Source: Maribellus sediminis (GTDB taxonomy: Bacteria > Bacteroidota > Bacteroidia > Bacteroidales > Prolixibacteraceae). From it: a DNA stretch of 64,000 bases. The translations under genes were made by a program, and so were the position numbers. Below the pieces are notes generated by a model. The model was given only the letters and a program-made list of their open reading frames with translations. It was not told where the DNA came from and did not search any database. Where the stretch lies: the NCBI RefSeq assembly GCF_011799805.1, contig NZ_WXUB01000002.1, forward strand, positions 372,001 through 436,000. The letters run 5' to 3'. Positions 35,138 to 43,516 of the stretch are shown here, piece after piece (position 1 is the first letter of the stretch; every line of letters starts with the position of its first letter).

Positions 35138-36493
35138 CTAAAATACTGTAGCTTCCGGCAATCCTGCTACCTCAAGAATAACCACGGAATCGTTGTCGTT
35201 CGGGGTATTCGCAGGTAACGAAATCCTTATACTCCCATTTTCAACGGAATAATCAAGCGCCTTTCCGGGCTCATTCATCAGGTAAATTTTTGTTATGGAG
35301 TTTTTAATTGCCGGTATCGAAAGCATTCCTTCCTGAGGCCATGAAAAAACATGGACAAATAATTTGCCTTCTTTTTTAGTATAAAAACCCCACTCGGGTT
35401 CAGCCGCAAACGGGCTGCGTGTTGTACCGTAAATACTTTCTCCGTAGGTATCCATCCATTCTCCGATTGCCTTTAAGGTATCGGCCGTTTGTTCCGGTAC
35501 TGTCCCGTCGCCCTTCGGGCCAATGTTTAGCAAGTAATTTCCATCCCGGGAAACCACTTTAACCAATTCTCTAACCAGGTATTTGGTCGATTTATAGTCA
35601 TTATCGTTTTTATTGTAGCCCCAGGTTCGGTTCATCGTTTGGCAAGTCTCCCACTGGCGGCTCCGCGGTACATCAGGTACTTCCTGTTCGGGGCATTCGT
35701 AATCCCCCAGGCCAAAACTGCGGCAAACACGTTCGTTAACTACCAGATTCGAATCAAGGCCGGTTAAGTAATTATACAAATCGATTCCGTCGGCTTTTGT
35801 CCACCATTTTTCAGGGCTTGGTTCTCCGGCATTGTAGGTCCAGTCGCCATCAAACCAAAGAGAAGCGGGATGATAACGATCAATCAACTCCCTGAGCTGC
35901 GCTTTCATATCGCGAATGTAGGCTGTTCGTGCCGAATCCGATTTCATGGTTGAAAAAGTAGAGCCATTCACGTGGTTAATCTCCTGCGAAGAATGGCCCC
36001 AGTCAAGAATTGAATAATAGAGACAAAATTTAATCCCGTTGTCATGACAGGCTCTTTTCAATTCCATTAGCACATCCCGTTCTCCGAATGATGTAAAGCT
36101 CGGCAAGCTATACATCTTATCTCCTGTAACATCTTTAAAACTTTTCACTTTGGTATCCCACATACTAAACCCTTCATGATGTTTGGCCGTGATAACAAGG
36201 TACTTCATACCGGCAGCTTTTGCCAGTTGAACAATTTCGCGGGCATCGAACTCCGACGGGTTAAAATGAGGCGAGACTTGCTGCTGATAATCGCCTTTTT
36301 CCCAGTTTTCGATACTAAATGCCCATTCGCCATGCGCCAAATACGAATAACTACCAAAATGGATAAACATACCAAAACGGTCGTTGTACCACCATTTTAA
36401 CTTCTCAGGAATTTGATACTGGGCATTTGCCCTAAACAACGGATTTAAAAACAACACTATTATCCACAACAACAAAACAGAATTTCTTTTCAT
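35138..36493 (-). CDS. GH29 alpha-L-fucosidase C, periplasmic
   Basis: Third GH29, 451 residues, essentially the catalytic barrel plus a short beta domain. Signal peptide MKRNSVLLLWIIVLFLNPLFRANAQ. Motifs are RFGMFIHFGSYSYLAHGEW, TAKHHEGFSMWDTK and nucleophile Asp in SLWFDGDWTYN near residue 216. The GNYLLNIGPKGDG block near 325 is typical. It has a GEWAF entry loop rather than the SEWY of copy A, which suggests a different binding pocket. It follows the BACON-CE6 gene by 31 nt and is separated from the T9SS enzyme by a 219-bp gap. Family firm, linkage unknown. Confidence 0.88.
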   Translation of the reverse strand: MKRNSVLLLWIIVLFLNPLFRANAQYQIPEKLKWWYNDRFGMFIHFGSYSYLAHGEWAFSIENWEKGDYQQQVSPHFNPSEFDAREIVQLAKAAGMKYLVITAKHHEGFSMWDTKVKSFKDVTGDKMYSLPSFTSFGERDVLMELKRACHDNGIKFCLYYSILDWGHSSQEINHVNGSTFSTMKSDSARTAYIRDMKAQLRELIDRYHPASLWFDGDWTYNAGEPSPEKWWTKADGIDLYNYLTGLDSNLVVNERVCRSFGLGDYECPEQEVPDVPRSRQWETCQTMNRTWGYNKNDNDYKSTKYLVRELVKVVSRDGNYLLNIGPKGDGTVPEQTADTLKAIGEWMDTYGESIYGTTRSPFAAEPEWGFYTKKEGKLFVHVFSWPQEGMLSIPAIKNSITKIYLMNEPGKALDYSVENGSIRISLPANTPNDNDSVVILEVAGLPEATVF

Positions 36494-36524
36494 AACTTCT
36501 AATTAAAACTTCAACCTCTTTTTG

Positions 36525-37697
36525 TTATTCATTTACATCAACGCCCAATATTGAAAGCATTTCAATACCGTATCGTTTACCTAATTCCCGGTATCCTTCT
36601 GAATCAAAATGTGCAACATCCTGCCCGGTACAACCATCGGAAGAAATTACATGTGCGGTTGGAATTATATCAGGCAGAGTACCTATTATCGGATTCATTG
36701 ATGAGCAGCAATTTCCCTCACCAGAGAATAATTCACCTGCTAAAAGAGGAACCGAACCGGCATCTAAGTCAAGGTCAGTTAACATGTCGGTATAAATTTT
36801 CTTTACATAAGTCGGCCACTGCTCCTGTCCGGTATTTGTTTCTCCCTGGTGCAAAAGAATACCTTTAACAACACCATCCTTTTGCGCCAGCTTTGCCTGG
36901 TTAATTAAATATTGATAGGGATTTCCATCATAGCCAATTACCTGAGACGTAAACCAGTCGTCTGTAGATGTAGAATCGTAATCCATGTACAAATCCTTGT
37001 CAAACAGCCTGATGTCGCATCCGGCAACAGAAACATTGATAATCCCCACAGTAATGCTGTCGGGCAAATTGGCAACCAATGTTCGTCCGAAATAATCGGC
37101 AGGCGAAAGGCCCGAGCCACATTGACAAGTAGGCGGCACAGCAGTGTACCATGTTGCTTTTTCCCTGTTCAGATTGCTGCAATCCAATGCCTGAAACAAC
37201 TTGAAACGGCTGTCAACGGTCAAATCCTGGCTTTCAATTGCTGCGGCACCATGCATATTCGATTGTCCGAAACAAAGGAAAATGTAAAAATTGCGATCCT
37301 GTGCAACGGGCTCAATCGGGGAATCCTGCGAATCCTGCGAAACCGTAATCCGTCTGTCCTGCCCGTTTTGCGAGGAAACTTTCAATACGCCGGAACGTGT
37401 TGAACCGGTATCATTAAGGTCGGCTGTCAACTGAATTTCAGTGTTGCCGCTACCACCACTTGTTTTATTTAACTCCAACCAGGAAAAAGCAGAATTGGCA
37501 ATACTCCATTGGTCGTTGCCGGTTACTGTTATATTCGAAGTTCCCCCCTCAGCCGGTAACGAAACCGATGTTGTGGAAACATCCAGGATAGGTTTGATAT
37601 CCTCATCATTTCCACATGATGAAAGAATGGTGCACCCCAAAAGCAGTGCTAACATTAGTTTTCCAAACAATTTGTGGCGAATCATGTTATTTTTCAT
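36525..37697 (-). CDS. BACON-linked CE6-like acetylesterase, lipoprotein
   Basis: Surface-type deacetylase of 390 residues. Lipobox LSSC near residue 28 is followed by a BACON domain (about 35-125: VSTTSVSLPAEGGTSNITV ... RRITVSQ) and then an SGNH/SASA esterase. The nucleophile is Ser in CFGQSNMHG near residue 146, and the conserved GILLHQGETN block lies near 275. His of DVAHFDSEGY near 363 completes the site. CE6 enzymes deacetylate xylan and related plant glycans. The BACON domain resembles the one on the GH5 enzyme in this locus, so both probably sit on the outer surface. I have not previously met BACON on an esterase, but I cannot confirm rarity. Confidence 0.8.
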   Translation of the reverse strand: MKNNMIRHKLFGKLMLALLLGCTILSSCGNDEDIKPILDVSTTSVSLPAEGGTSNITVTGNDQWSIANSAFSWLELNKTSGGSGNTEIQLTADLNDTGSTRSGVLKVSSQNGQDRRITVSQDSQDSPIEPVAQDRNFYIFLCFGQSNMHGAAAIESQDLTVDSRFKLFQALDCSNLNREKATWYTAVPPTCQCGSGLSPADYFGRTLVANLPDSITVGIINVSVAGCDIRLFDKDLYMDYDSTSTDDWFTSQVIGYDGNPYQYLINQAKLAQKDGVVKGILLHQGETNTGQEQWPTYVKKIYTDMLTDLDLDAGSVPLLAGELFSGEGNCCSSMNPIIGTLPDIIPTAHVISSDGCTGQDVAHFDSEGYRELGKRYGIEMLSILGVDVNE

Positions 37698-37790
37698 TTC
37701 AATATAAATTTCAATTTGTTTATTTTAACACAAACCCTAATCGTTTAAATAGCAGATTTATGCGATAACTTATCTTATTGGTCACCAATT

Positions 37791-39737
37791 CTATTTTTGG
37801 GTTATTCCTTTCCAATCGTCGGTTCTGAAAGGCACAACCGGCAATCCCTCTGAATTCACCAGGTTGCATTCTGGATTATCGGCCCAGGCATAGCGCACCG
37901 CAACCGGTTCGGCAACCTCATCGGAATACACAACGATGTCATTTCCATCAATTTCTGCTTTTGCCCAATAGAATTTCCGGTCGTTGCCGGCAATTGCAAA
38001 GCCTGTTACTTTGTTTCCATCTTTTGTTAAAAGGGCTGAACCACCATTGGTAAAATGGATGCGTATACGGCCTTCTTCTTTTTGAAAATCATGAAACATG
38101 GGGCCGTATGCTACGCAATCTTTTTTATACACCATTTTATTGGCAATTAGTGCCAGCCTGCGACCTACTTCCTGTTTGTTTCCCGGGTGAATATTATTGT
38201 CTTCACCAAGATCGATAGCACAAGCCATTCCGGTATTTGGTTGCGTTAGTGTCAGTGTTTGTGCTTCTCTCAGTTCAGCCCACTCACTTTCTGAAGGCAG
38301 TGTTTTTCGTTCCATGTAATTAGCCAGTTGAACAAATAAAAACGGGAGATTTCCCTGCTGCCAACGCTGCCTCCAGTCTTTAATTAACATGGGAAATAAT
38401 TCGCGATAATTGTAGGCTCCCGCTGCATTCGATTCGCCCTGGTACCAGATGTAGCCTTTTATGCCGTAAGGAATTAGCGGGTTTATCATGGAATTAAAAA
38501 GCACAGTAGGATAATACTGGTAGTTGAGTATTTTCGGGAAAGAAGGTTCAAGGTCTTTCTTGTATAACCAGTTTCCGGCTAAAGAAATGCTGGAATTCCC
38601 ATCAGTAATATAAAGCTCATCAGCCGGTGGGTTTAAACCACCACCGCCCCAAAGCATGGCAACTCGCACTGCAATTGTATTTTCTTCAGTTTGTTGCACC
38701 AGGCTGCCCGGAATAGTATAAGAATGAGTAGAATCGGAATACCAAACGTTTTTGCAAATCTCCTTACCGTTAAAATAAAACGAATAGTTCATTTCCGGGT
38801 GACCAAGGCTAACTGTCAGATCTTTTCCGGCAAAGGATTCAGGCAACGATATTATTTTCCGCAGCCAAACCATGCCCTCATAACTGCCAATCCCGAAATC
38901 TTTCAGCACATTGGGCATTTCAATTTCTGCCCAGTCGGCATCATCATAATCTGTTGCAGTAAAAATATTGTCGGCATTATTTTGCGGGTTATATACAATA
39001 TCCCAAATACGCACCCAACTCAGACTGTCGGCAACAAGGTCATCGCGATCTAAAGTAAGAGTATCCGTTGCCAGTGTATTTTCCCTGGTAATGGGCGATG
39101 TTAGCAGCATCTCCCTACTGGTCCAGGCTTCAATCGGTGTGCCGCCCCAGGTACTTTGAATAATTCCTACCGGAACGTTTTGATCCTGATGAATTTTGCG
39201 GGCAAAAAAGTAAGCAACTGCCGAAAACTCCTTTACACTGGAAGAATCGCAGACTTCCCACTTGCCGGATGCAATATCCGGCTGAAGCTTTATTTCTTTA
39301 CTGTGGTCGACAACAAGAAAACGTACCTGCGGAAAATTGGCGTTGGCAATTTCCTTGCCTGCATCTTTGGCCTGCTGTACCTGCCATTCCATATTCGATT
39401 GCCCGGATGCCAACCAAACATCGCCAATAAGTATTTCATCCAATACTATCGCCTCGTTTGGTTTGTCTTTTTCATAAATTTTAAGCGTATATGGGCCGCC
39501 GGCTTTGAACTTCGGCAAACGAAGCATCCATTTCCCGAAGCTATCTGCTTTTGTTGTCGCTTTGGCATTGCCGAGTTCTGCAATTATCAGTGCTCCCGGA
39601 GTTGATTTTCCCCACAACGGAATTTTAATATCTCTCTGTAGTACCATGCCGTCGCCAAATACTTTTGGCAAGGATATTTGCGCAGAAACCGCCGCAACAA
39701 ATGAACAAAGCAGAATACTTAAAACAATTTTTCTCAT
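37791..39737 (-). CDS. CE20-like sialate O-acetylesterase family protein (probable xyloglucan acetylesterase)
   Basis: A 648-residue SASA-family esterase with signal peptide ending VSAQ. The catalytic SGNH domain (nucleophile Ser in LASGQSNMEW near residue 114, block WYQGESNA near 430, IHPGNKQEVG near 515) is interrupted by a jelly-roll-like insert (about 250-400). That split layout is described for CE20 xyloglucan acetylesterases of Xanthomonas, which are encoded in a xyloglucan locus. It is likely periplasmic and would deacetylate galactose on imported oligosaccharides. It lies 12 nt after GH97, so both are cotranscribed. The generic name sialate O-acetylesterase probably misdescribes its substrate. 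Confidence 0.82.
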   Translation of the reverse strand: MRKIVLSILLCSFVAAVSAQISLPKVFGDGMVLQRDIKIPLWGKSTPGALIIAELGNAKATTKADSFGKWMLRLPKFKAGGPYTLKIYEKDKPNEAIVLDEILIGDVWLASGQSNMEWQVQQAKDAGKEIANANFPQVRFLVVDHSKEIKLQPDIASGKWEVCDSSSVKEFSAVAYFFARKIHQDQNVPVGIIQSTWGGTPIEAWTSREMLLTSPITRENTLATDTLTLDRDDLVADSLSWVRIWDIVYNPQNNADNIFTATDYDDADWAEIEMPNVLKDFGIGSYEGMVWLRKIISLPESFAGKDLTVSLGHPEMNYSFYFNGKEICKNVWYSDSTHSYTIPGSLVQQTEENTIAVRVAMLWGGGGLNPPADELYITDGNSSISLAGNWLYKKDLEPSFPKILNYQYYPTVLFNSMINPLIPYGIKGYIWYQGESNAAGAYNYRELFPMLIKDWRQRWQQGNLPFLFVQLANYMERKTLPSESEWAELREAQTLTLTQPNTGMACAIDLGEDNNIHPGNKQEVGRRLALIANKMVYKKDCVAYGPMFHDFQKEEGRIRIHFTNGGSALLTKDGNKVTGFAIAGNDRKFYWAKAEIDGNDIVVYSDEVAEPVAVRYAWADNPECNLVNSEGLPVVPFRTDDWKGITQK

Positions 39738-39749
39738 GGATGTAATATG

Positions 39750-41744
39750 TTACAATTTTTCAAATCGTGCCGCCCAGCCGCCACCGGGTGCCAGATTTAT
39801 TTCAATTTCATCGATGTTGGAAACCATTTTAATCTCACGTTTGTAGTCGGTGGCATCACGGTCAGCATTCACCCCGTCGCTAAATATTACGGCATTGTAT
39901 TTTCCTTCAGGTAAAAACGACAGATCAATAGTCAGCGACCGGCTGTTCCAATTGGTCATTGCACCAACATACCAGTTATCACCTTTACGGCGGGCAATAG
40001 CGATGTATTCAGATACTTTCGCATCACATACAACGGTTTGATCGGATACAGTTGGTGTTTTGGCAATAAACCTTGCACACTCCGACTCTTTCCGGTAGGC
40101 TGTCGGATTATCGGCCATCATTTGTAATGGTGCTTCAAACACCACGTACATAGCCAGTTGATGAACGCGGGTTCCCTGGCTCATCGGCATTGAATTGGAA
40201 GGGTAAAAATTGGCCATTGTCACATTACGCATGGCACCAGGGGTGTAATCCATCGGGCCGGTCATCATTCGCATAAACGGAAGAGTCACATCATAAGGCG
40301 GAACATTGTCGGTTGTCCATTTTACGTTTTCCATGCCTTTAACCCCCTCAAAATTCAGCACGTTTGGCCATGTACGGTGTATGCCTGAAGGTTTCATGCC
40401 GTGATAATCGAGGATCATTTTATAGCCGGCGGCCATTTCGGCCAACTCGTAGCAAGAATGCATCGCCGGTTGATCGTCGCGGTCAAAAAAATCAAGCTTA
40501 AATCCTCTAACACCCATTTCCGAATATTTGGCAAACGCCTGTTCTTTCACCTCATTAAATTCATGCCAGGCTGCCCAAAGGATAATATCCACATGCTTGT
40601 TTTTGGCATAGTCCAGAATTTCCTTCAGGTCGATCTTATCCGATGTGGTCATCACATCGTGTCCATTGTACCAACCTTCGTCAAGCACCACATATTCCAC
40701 ACCGTATTCAGAAGCGAAGTCTATGTAATATTTGTAAGTCGGGGTATTTATCCCTGCCCGAAAATCGACATGTGAGATGTTCCAGTCGTTCCACCAGTCC
40801 CATGCCACTTTGCCCGGCTTAATCCACGAGACATCGGCAATGCGGGATGGCGCTGCCAGCCGCTGCACCATATCATTGTCGGCCAATTCTTTGTCGTTAT
40901 TGCTAAGGAAAACGATCCTCCATGGAAACTGGCGGGGAGCATTTGTTTTAGCAATAAAATCCGCTCTTTGATCGACCATAAAATTAAGGTTGTTAAAACC
41001 ACCTACGCGTTCCTTTAAGGGATATTTTGGGAAAATACCATGAACGCCAAATTTTACAGGGTCGTTTATTTTGTAATACATCCCGGGATAATCTTCCAGG
41101 TCAGTTTCCATAAGCATGGCTTTTTTCTGGTTCCCTAAATCGACCAAAAGAGGCAGAATCGCCAACGAATCGGCCCTAAACTGAGACAAAGAAACAGGAT
41201 CGTACACCGCTTCGAATGCCGATTCAAATGGGTCTCCTTCCCTCAAATCGCGCACATATGGTACCCAGGCTTTATGATCTGTTTTAAAGTTAAAATTGGC
41301 TTCTTCATTGGTAATTACGATGCCTCCTTCTTTTGAAGAAAAGAAGCGATAGGCCACACCATCGTTGTAAGCTCTGAAAATGATGCCAAAGTCGCCTTTA
41401 CAGGTAATTGTGAGCTGATTATAATTATCCGAGACCATTTCTTTACGGTAGTTGATGGCTTTAAATTCGGTGTTCACAGAGCTCCGGTTGGCTGATTTTA
41501 CCTTTACATTTCGGCCCAAAACCGTACCGTCTGACAATTGAAGCGAGATCGGTGACGGTGCCAATACAGTATCGCCGGCACTTATCAATGCCCAGAATAA
41601 ACCGGCACCAGCCTGTATACTCAAAACGACCTGTTTATCAGGCGATTCCAATTGATATATTTTCGGTTTGGTTGTAGCGTTGCAATTGAAAATAGAAAAA
41701 ATTGCAAGCAAAAAAAAGGCAATGGAATAGGTTGTTGTTCTCAT
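39750..41744 (-). CDS. GH97 glycosidase, retaining type
   Basis: A 664-residue GH97 with signal peptide (MRTTTYSIAFFLLAIFSIFNC, possibly a lipoprotein cysteine). The N-terminal beta-super-sandwich, TIM barrel and C-terminal domain are all present. The barrel has Asp in GFKLDFFDRDDQ near residue 417 and Glu in LNFEGVKGME near 465. These match the nucleophile Asp and acid/base Glu of retaining GH97 alpha-galactosidases (Bacteroides BT1871 type), not the two-Glu inverting alpha-glucosidase SusB. Some relatives are beta-L-arabinopyranosidases. Its role in a xyloglucan locus is not obvious; a terminal galactose or arabinopyranose is the likely target. Confidence 0.85.
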   Translation of the reverse strand: MRTTTYSIAFFLLAIFSIFNCNATTKPKIYQLESPDKQVVLSIQAGAGLFWALISAGDTVLAPSPISLQLSDGTVLGRNVKVKSANRSSVNTEFKAINYRKEMVSDNYNQLTITCKGDFGIIFRAYNDGVAYRFFSSKEGGIVITNEEANFNFKTDHKAWVPYVRDLREGDPFESAFEAVYDPVSLSQFRADSLAILPLLVDLGNQKKAMLMETDLEDYPGMYYKINDPVKFGVHGIFPKYPLKERVGGFNNLNFMVDQRADFIAKTNAPRQFPWRIVFLSNNDKELADNDMVQRLAAPSRIADVSWIKPGKVAWDWWNDWNISHVDFRAGINTPTYKYYIDFASEYGVEYVVLDEGWYNGHDVMTTSDKIDLKEILDYAKNKHVDIILWAAWHEFNEVKEQAFAKYSEMGVRGFKLDFFDRDDQPAMHSCYELAEMAAGYKMILDYHGMKPSGIHRTWPNVLNFEGVKGMENVKWTTDNVPPYDVTLPFMRMMTGPMDYTPGAMRNVTMANFYPSNSMPMSQGTRVHQLAMYVVFEAPLQMMADNPTAYRKESECARFIAKTPTVSDQTVVCDAKVSEYIAIARRKGDNWYVGAMTNWNSRSLTIDLSFLPEGKYNAVIFSDGVNADRDATDYKREIKMVSNIDEIEINLAPGGGWAARFEKL

Positions 41745-41909
41745 TATATATTCATGTTATTTCATTTCAAAAAGCGCAATTCTTTAGAATCTTTTGCTTT
41801 GAAATTGAAGACTTAAATTCATCGGTTTAGGGCTTCATATTGAAGATTCTACTACTTCAACTCTTTTTCAATATTATGTTGATGTAAAGACTATTTTTTA
41901 TTTTGATTT

Positions 41910-43397
41910 TTATTGGTTTGCTCCAGCCATGATAGCATCAAGCGTCCGCTTGTCTTTTACGGTATAATCTGATCGATCAATTAAACCACCTGTGTCCCAC
42001 CAGAATGGAATCAGACCATTTTCCAGAGCTTTTCCTGTTACATAAGTAATCCAATGATCAACTGAATTGTTGTGTTTCTCCAGTTCTTTGGGAACATTAT
42101 CGCTATTCCCCCTCCGGTAAGTACCGTACTCTCCCAGAATTACCGGGATACCCTTATCTACAAACTTGCTTTTTGCCAAACGAAACGACTGATCTACTTC
42201 ATCCTCTTCCCCGTATGTAGCATTGCGTTCCGGCTCAATATCAGAATGATAATCTTTACCCCAGTAATAAACCATTTTACCCCAACTTACGTCTTCAGTC
42301 AATATGCAGAATTGAGAAGGACTGTAAAAATGCACCTCAGCCATTAAACGCCCCTCAATCTCATCCGAAGGCATGTTCATCAGATCATTACTTTTTTCAA
42401 TATTTGTACCTGGCCCCTGAACTACAAGCACCCTGTAGCTATTTCTTCCACCTGTAGAGCGGACTGCATTAATGAACGTTTGATGATACGTATGAAGAGC
42501 CTCCATCTCTTCTACTGTTTTAACAGCCGGTTCGTTGGCACTGGCAAACATCAGATGCTCATCAAAATCGCGCATTGCTGTAGCAATTTGCTCCCAATAA
42601 GCTTTTTGTTTGGCACTCACAGAGTCCACTTTTTCCGGTTTACAATTGTGCTCAAGCCAACCACCATCATAATGGATATTCAGAAGTACGTACATATCGT
42701 TATTAACACAATAACCAACCACCTCTTTTACCCGGTTAAGCCATTCCGATTTAATGCGGGCTGTTTTGTAATCTTCAATATGGATATTATCTCCAGCCCA
42801 AGAGTAATCCTTTCTCCAATCCCAGTCCCAGGCACATGGGATTCGGATAGCGTTAAATCCTTGTTGTTTTACAGCTTTTACATAGTCCTCGGTGATGGCA
42901 GGATTACCCCACGCTGTTACTGCGGGAGCTTCCATGGTGTTGCCGATATTCCACCCCAGTTTCATTTTTGCTGCAAGCTCTGTTGCTGAACTACTCATTC
43001 CTGTGGCATCCGGTGCCTGGGGCGATGTATTGTAAGAGGGAAATAACCGGCTTACCTGCAAAACTTTAACCCGGCGAGACTGTCCATTTGACGAGTTAAT
43101 AACCAAGGTAGTTGAACGGGTTGCGCCGGTACTGTTTACCGTTGTTGACAATTCAATGGTACTGCTTCCGCTACTCCCTGAAAGCTGACTTAACTGCAAC
43201 CACGACACGGAATTGCTTGTACTCCATGAGTCGTTCGCATCTATTATAATTGTTGCCTGCCCGCCTTCTGCTTCAAAATTTACCTCGCTTACAGAAACGG
43301 TTAGCACAGGCTCCACCGGGTCGGTACTTTCGCAAGAGAAAAAAAACAGAATTACACTAAGAAAAACTAAAATTTTCTGATTTAATCTAAACATCAT
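41910..43397 (-). CDS. BACON-GH5 endo-xyloglucanase, surface lipoprotein
   Basis: Predicted endo-acting enzyme that starts polymer breakdown at the cell surface. The ATG at 43397 gives lipoprotein signal MMFRLNQKILVFLSVILFF with Cys in FSCES; the frame extends 13 codons upstream without a signal. A BACON domain covers about residues 30-115, followed by GH5 of the subfamily 4 type: LKLGWNIGNTMEAP near 155, HYDGGW near 250, acid/base Glu in SANEPAV near 288 and nucleophile Glu in ILGEYGTYRRG near 421. The same BACON-GH5_4 layout defines Bacteroides ovatus GH5A xyloglucanase. It is 119 nt downstream of the SGBP gene. This is the strongest enzyme marker for xyloglucan here. Confidence 0.88.
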   Translation of the reverse strand: MMFRLNQKILVFLSVILFFFSCESTDPVEPVLTVSVSEVNFEAEGGQATIIIDANDSWSTSNSVSWLQLSQLSGSSGSSTIELSTTVNSTGATRSTTLVINSSNGQSRRVKVLQVSRLFPSYNTSPQAPDATGMSSSATELAAKMKLGWNIGNTMEAPAVTAWGNPAITEDYVKAVKQQGFNAIRIPCAWDWDWRKDYSWAGDNIHIEDYKTARIKSEWLNRVKEVVGYCVNNDMYVLLNIHYDGGWLEHNCKPEKVDSVSAKQKAYWEQIATAMRDFDEHLMFASANEPAVKTVEEMEALHTYHQTFINAVRSTGGRNSYRVLVVQGPGTNIEKSNDLMNMPSDEIEGRLMAEVHFYSPSQFCILTEDVSWGKMVYYWGKDYHSDIEPERNATYGEEDEVDQSFRLAKSKFVDKGIPVILGEYGTYRRGNSDNVPKELEKHNNSVDHWITYVTGKALENGLIPFWWDTGGLIDRSDYTVKDKRTLDAIMAGANQ

Positions 43398-43516
43398 TTT
43401 ACTATAAAAATTATTGAACACTTGAAGAATATACATCTGCCGGGTAGTAGTCCAACAGATTTACAAAATAAGTTGTGGACAAACAGGAGTCTCCTGCCTG
43501 CCCACAACAAAAGATA

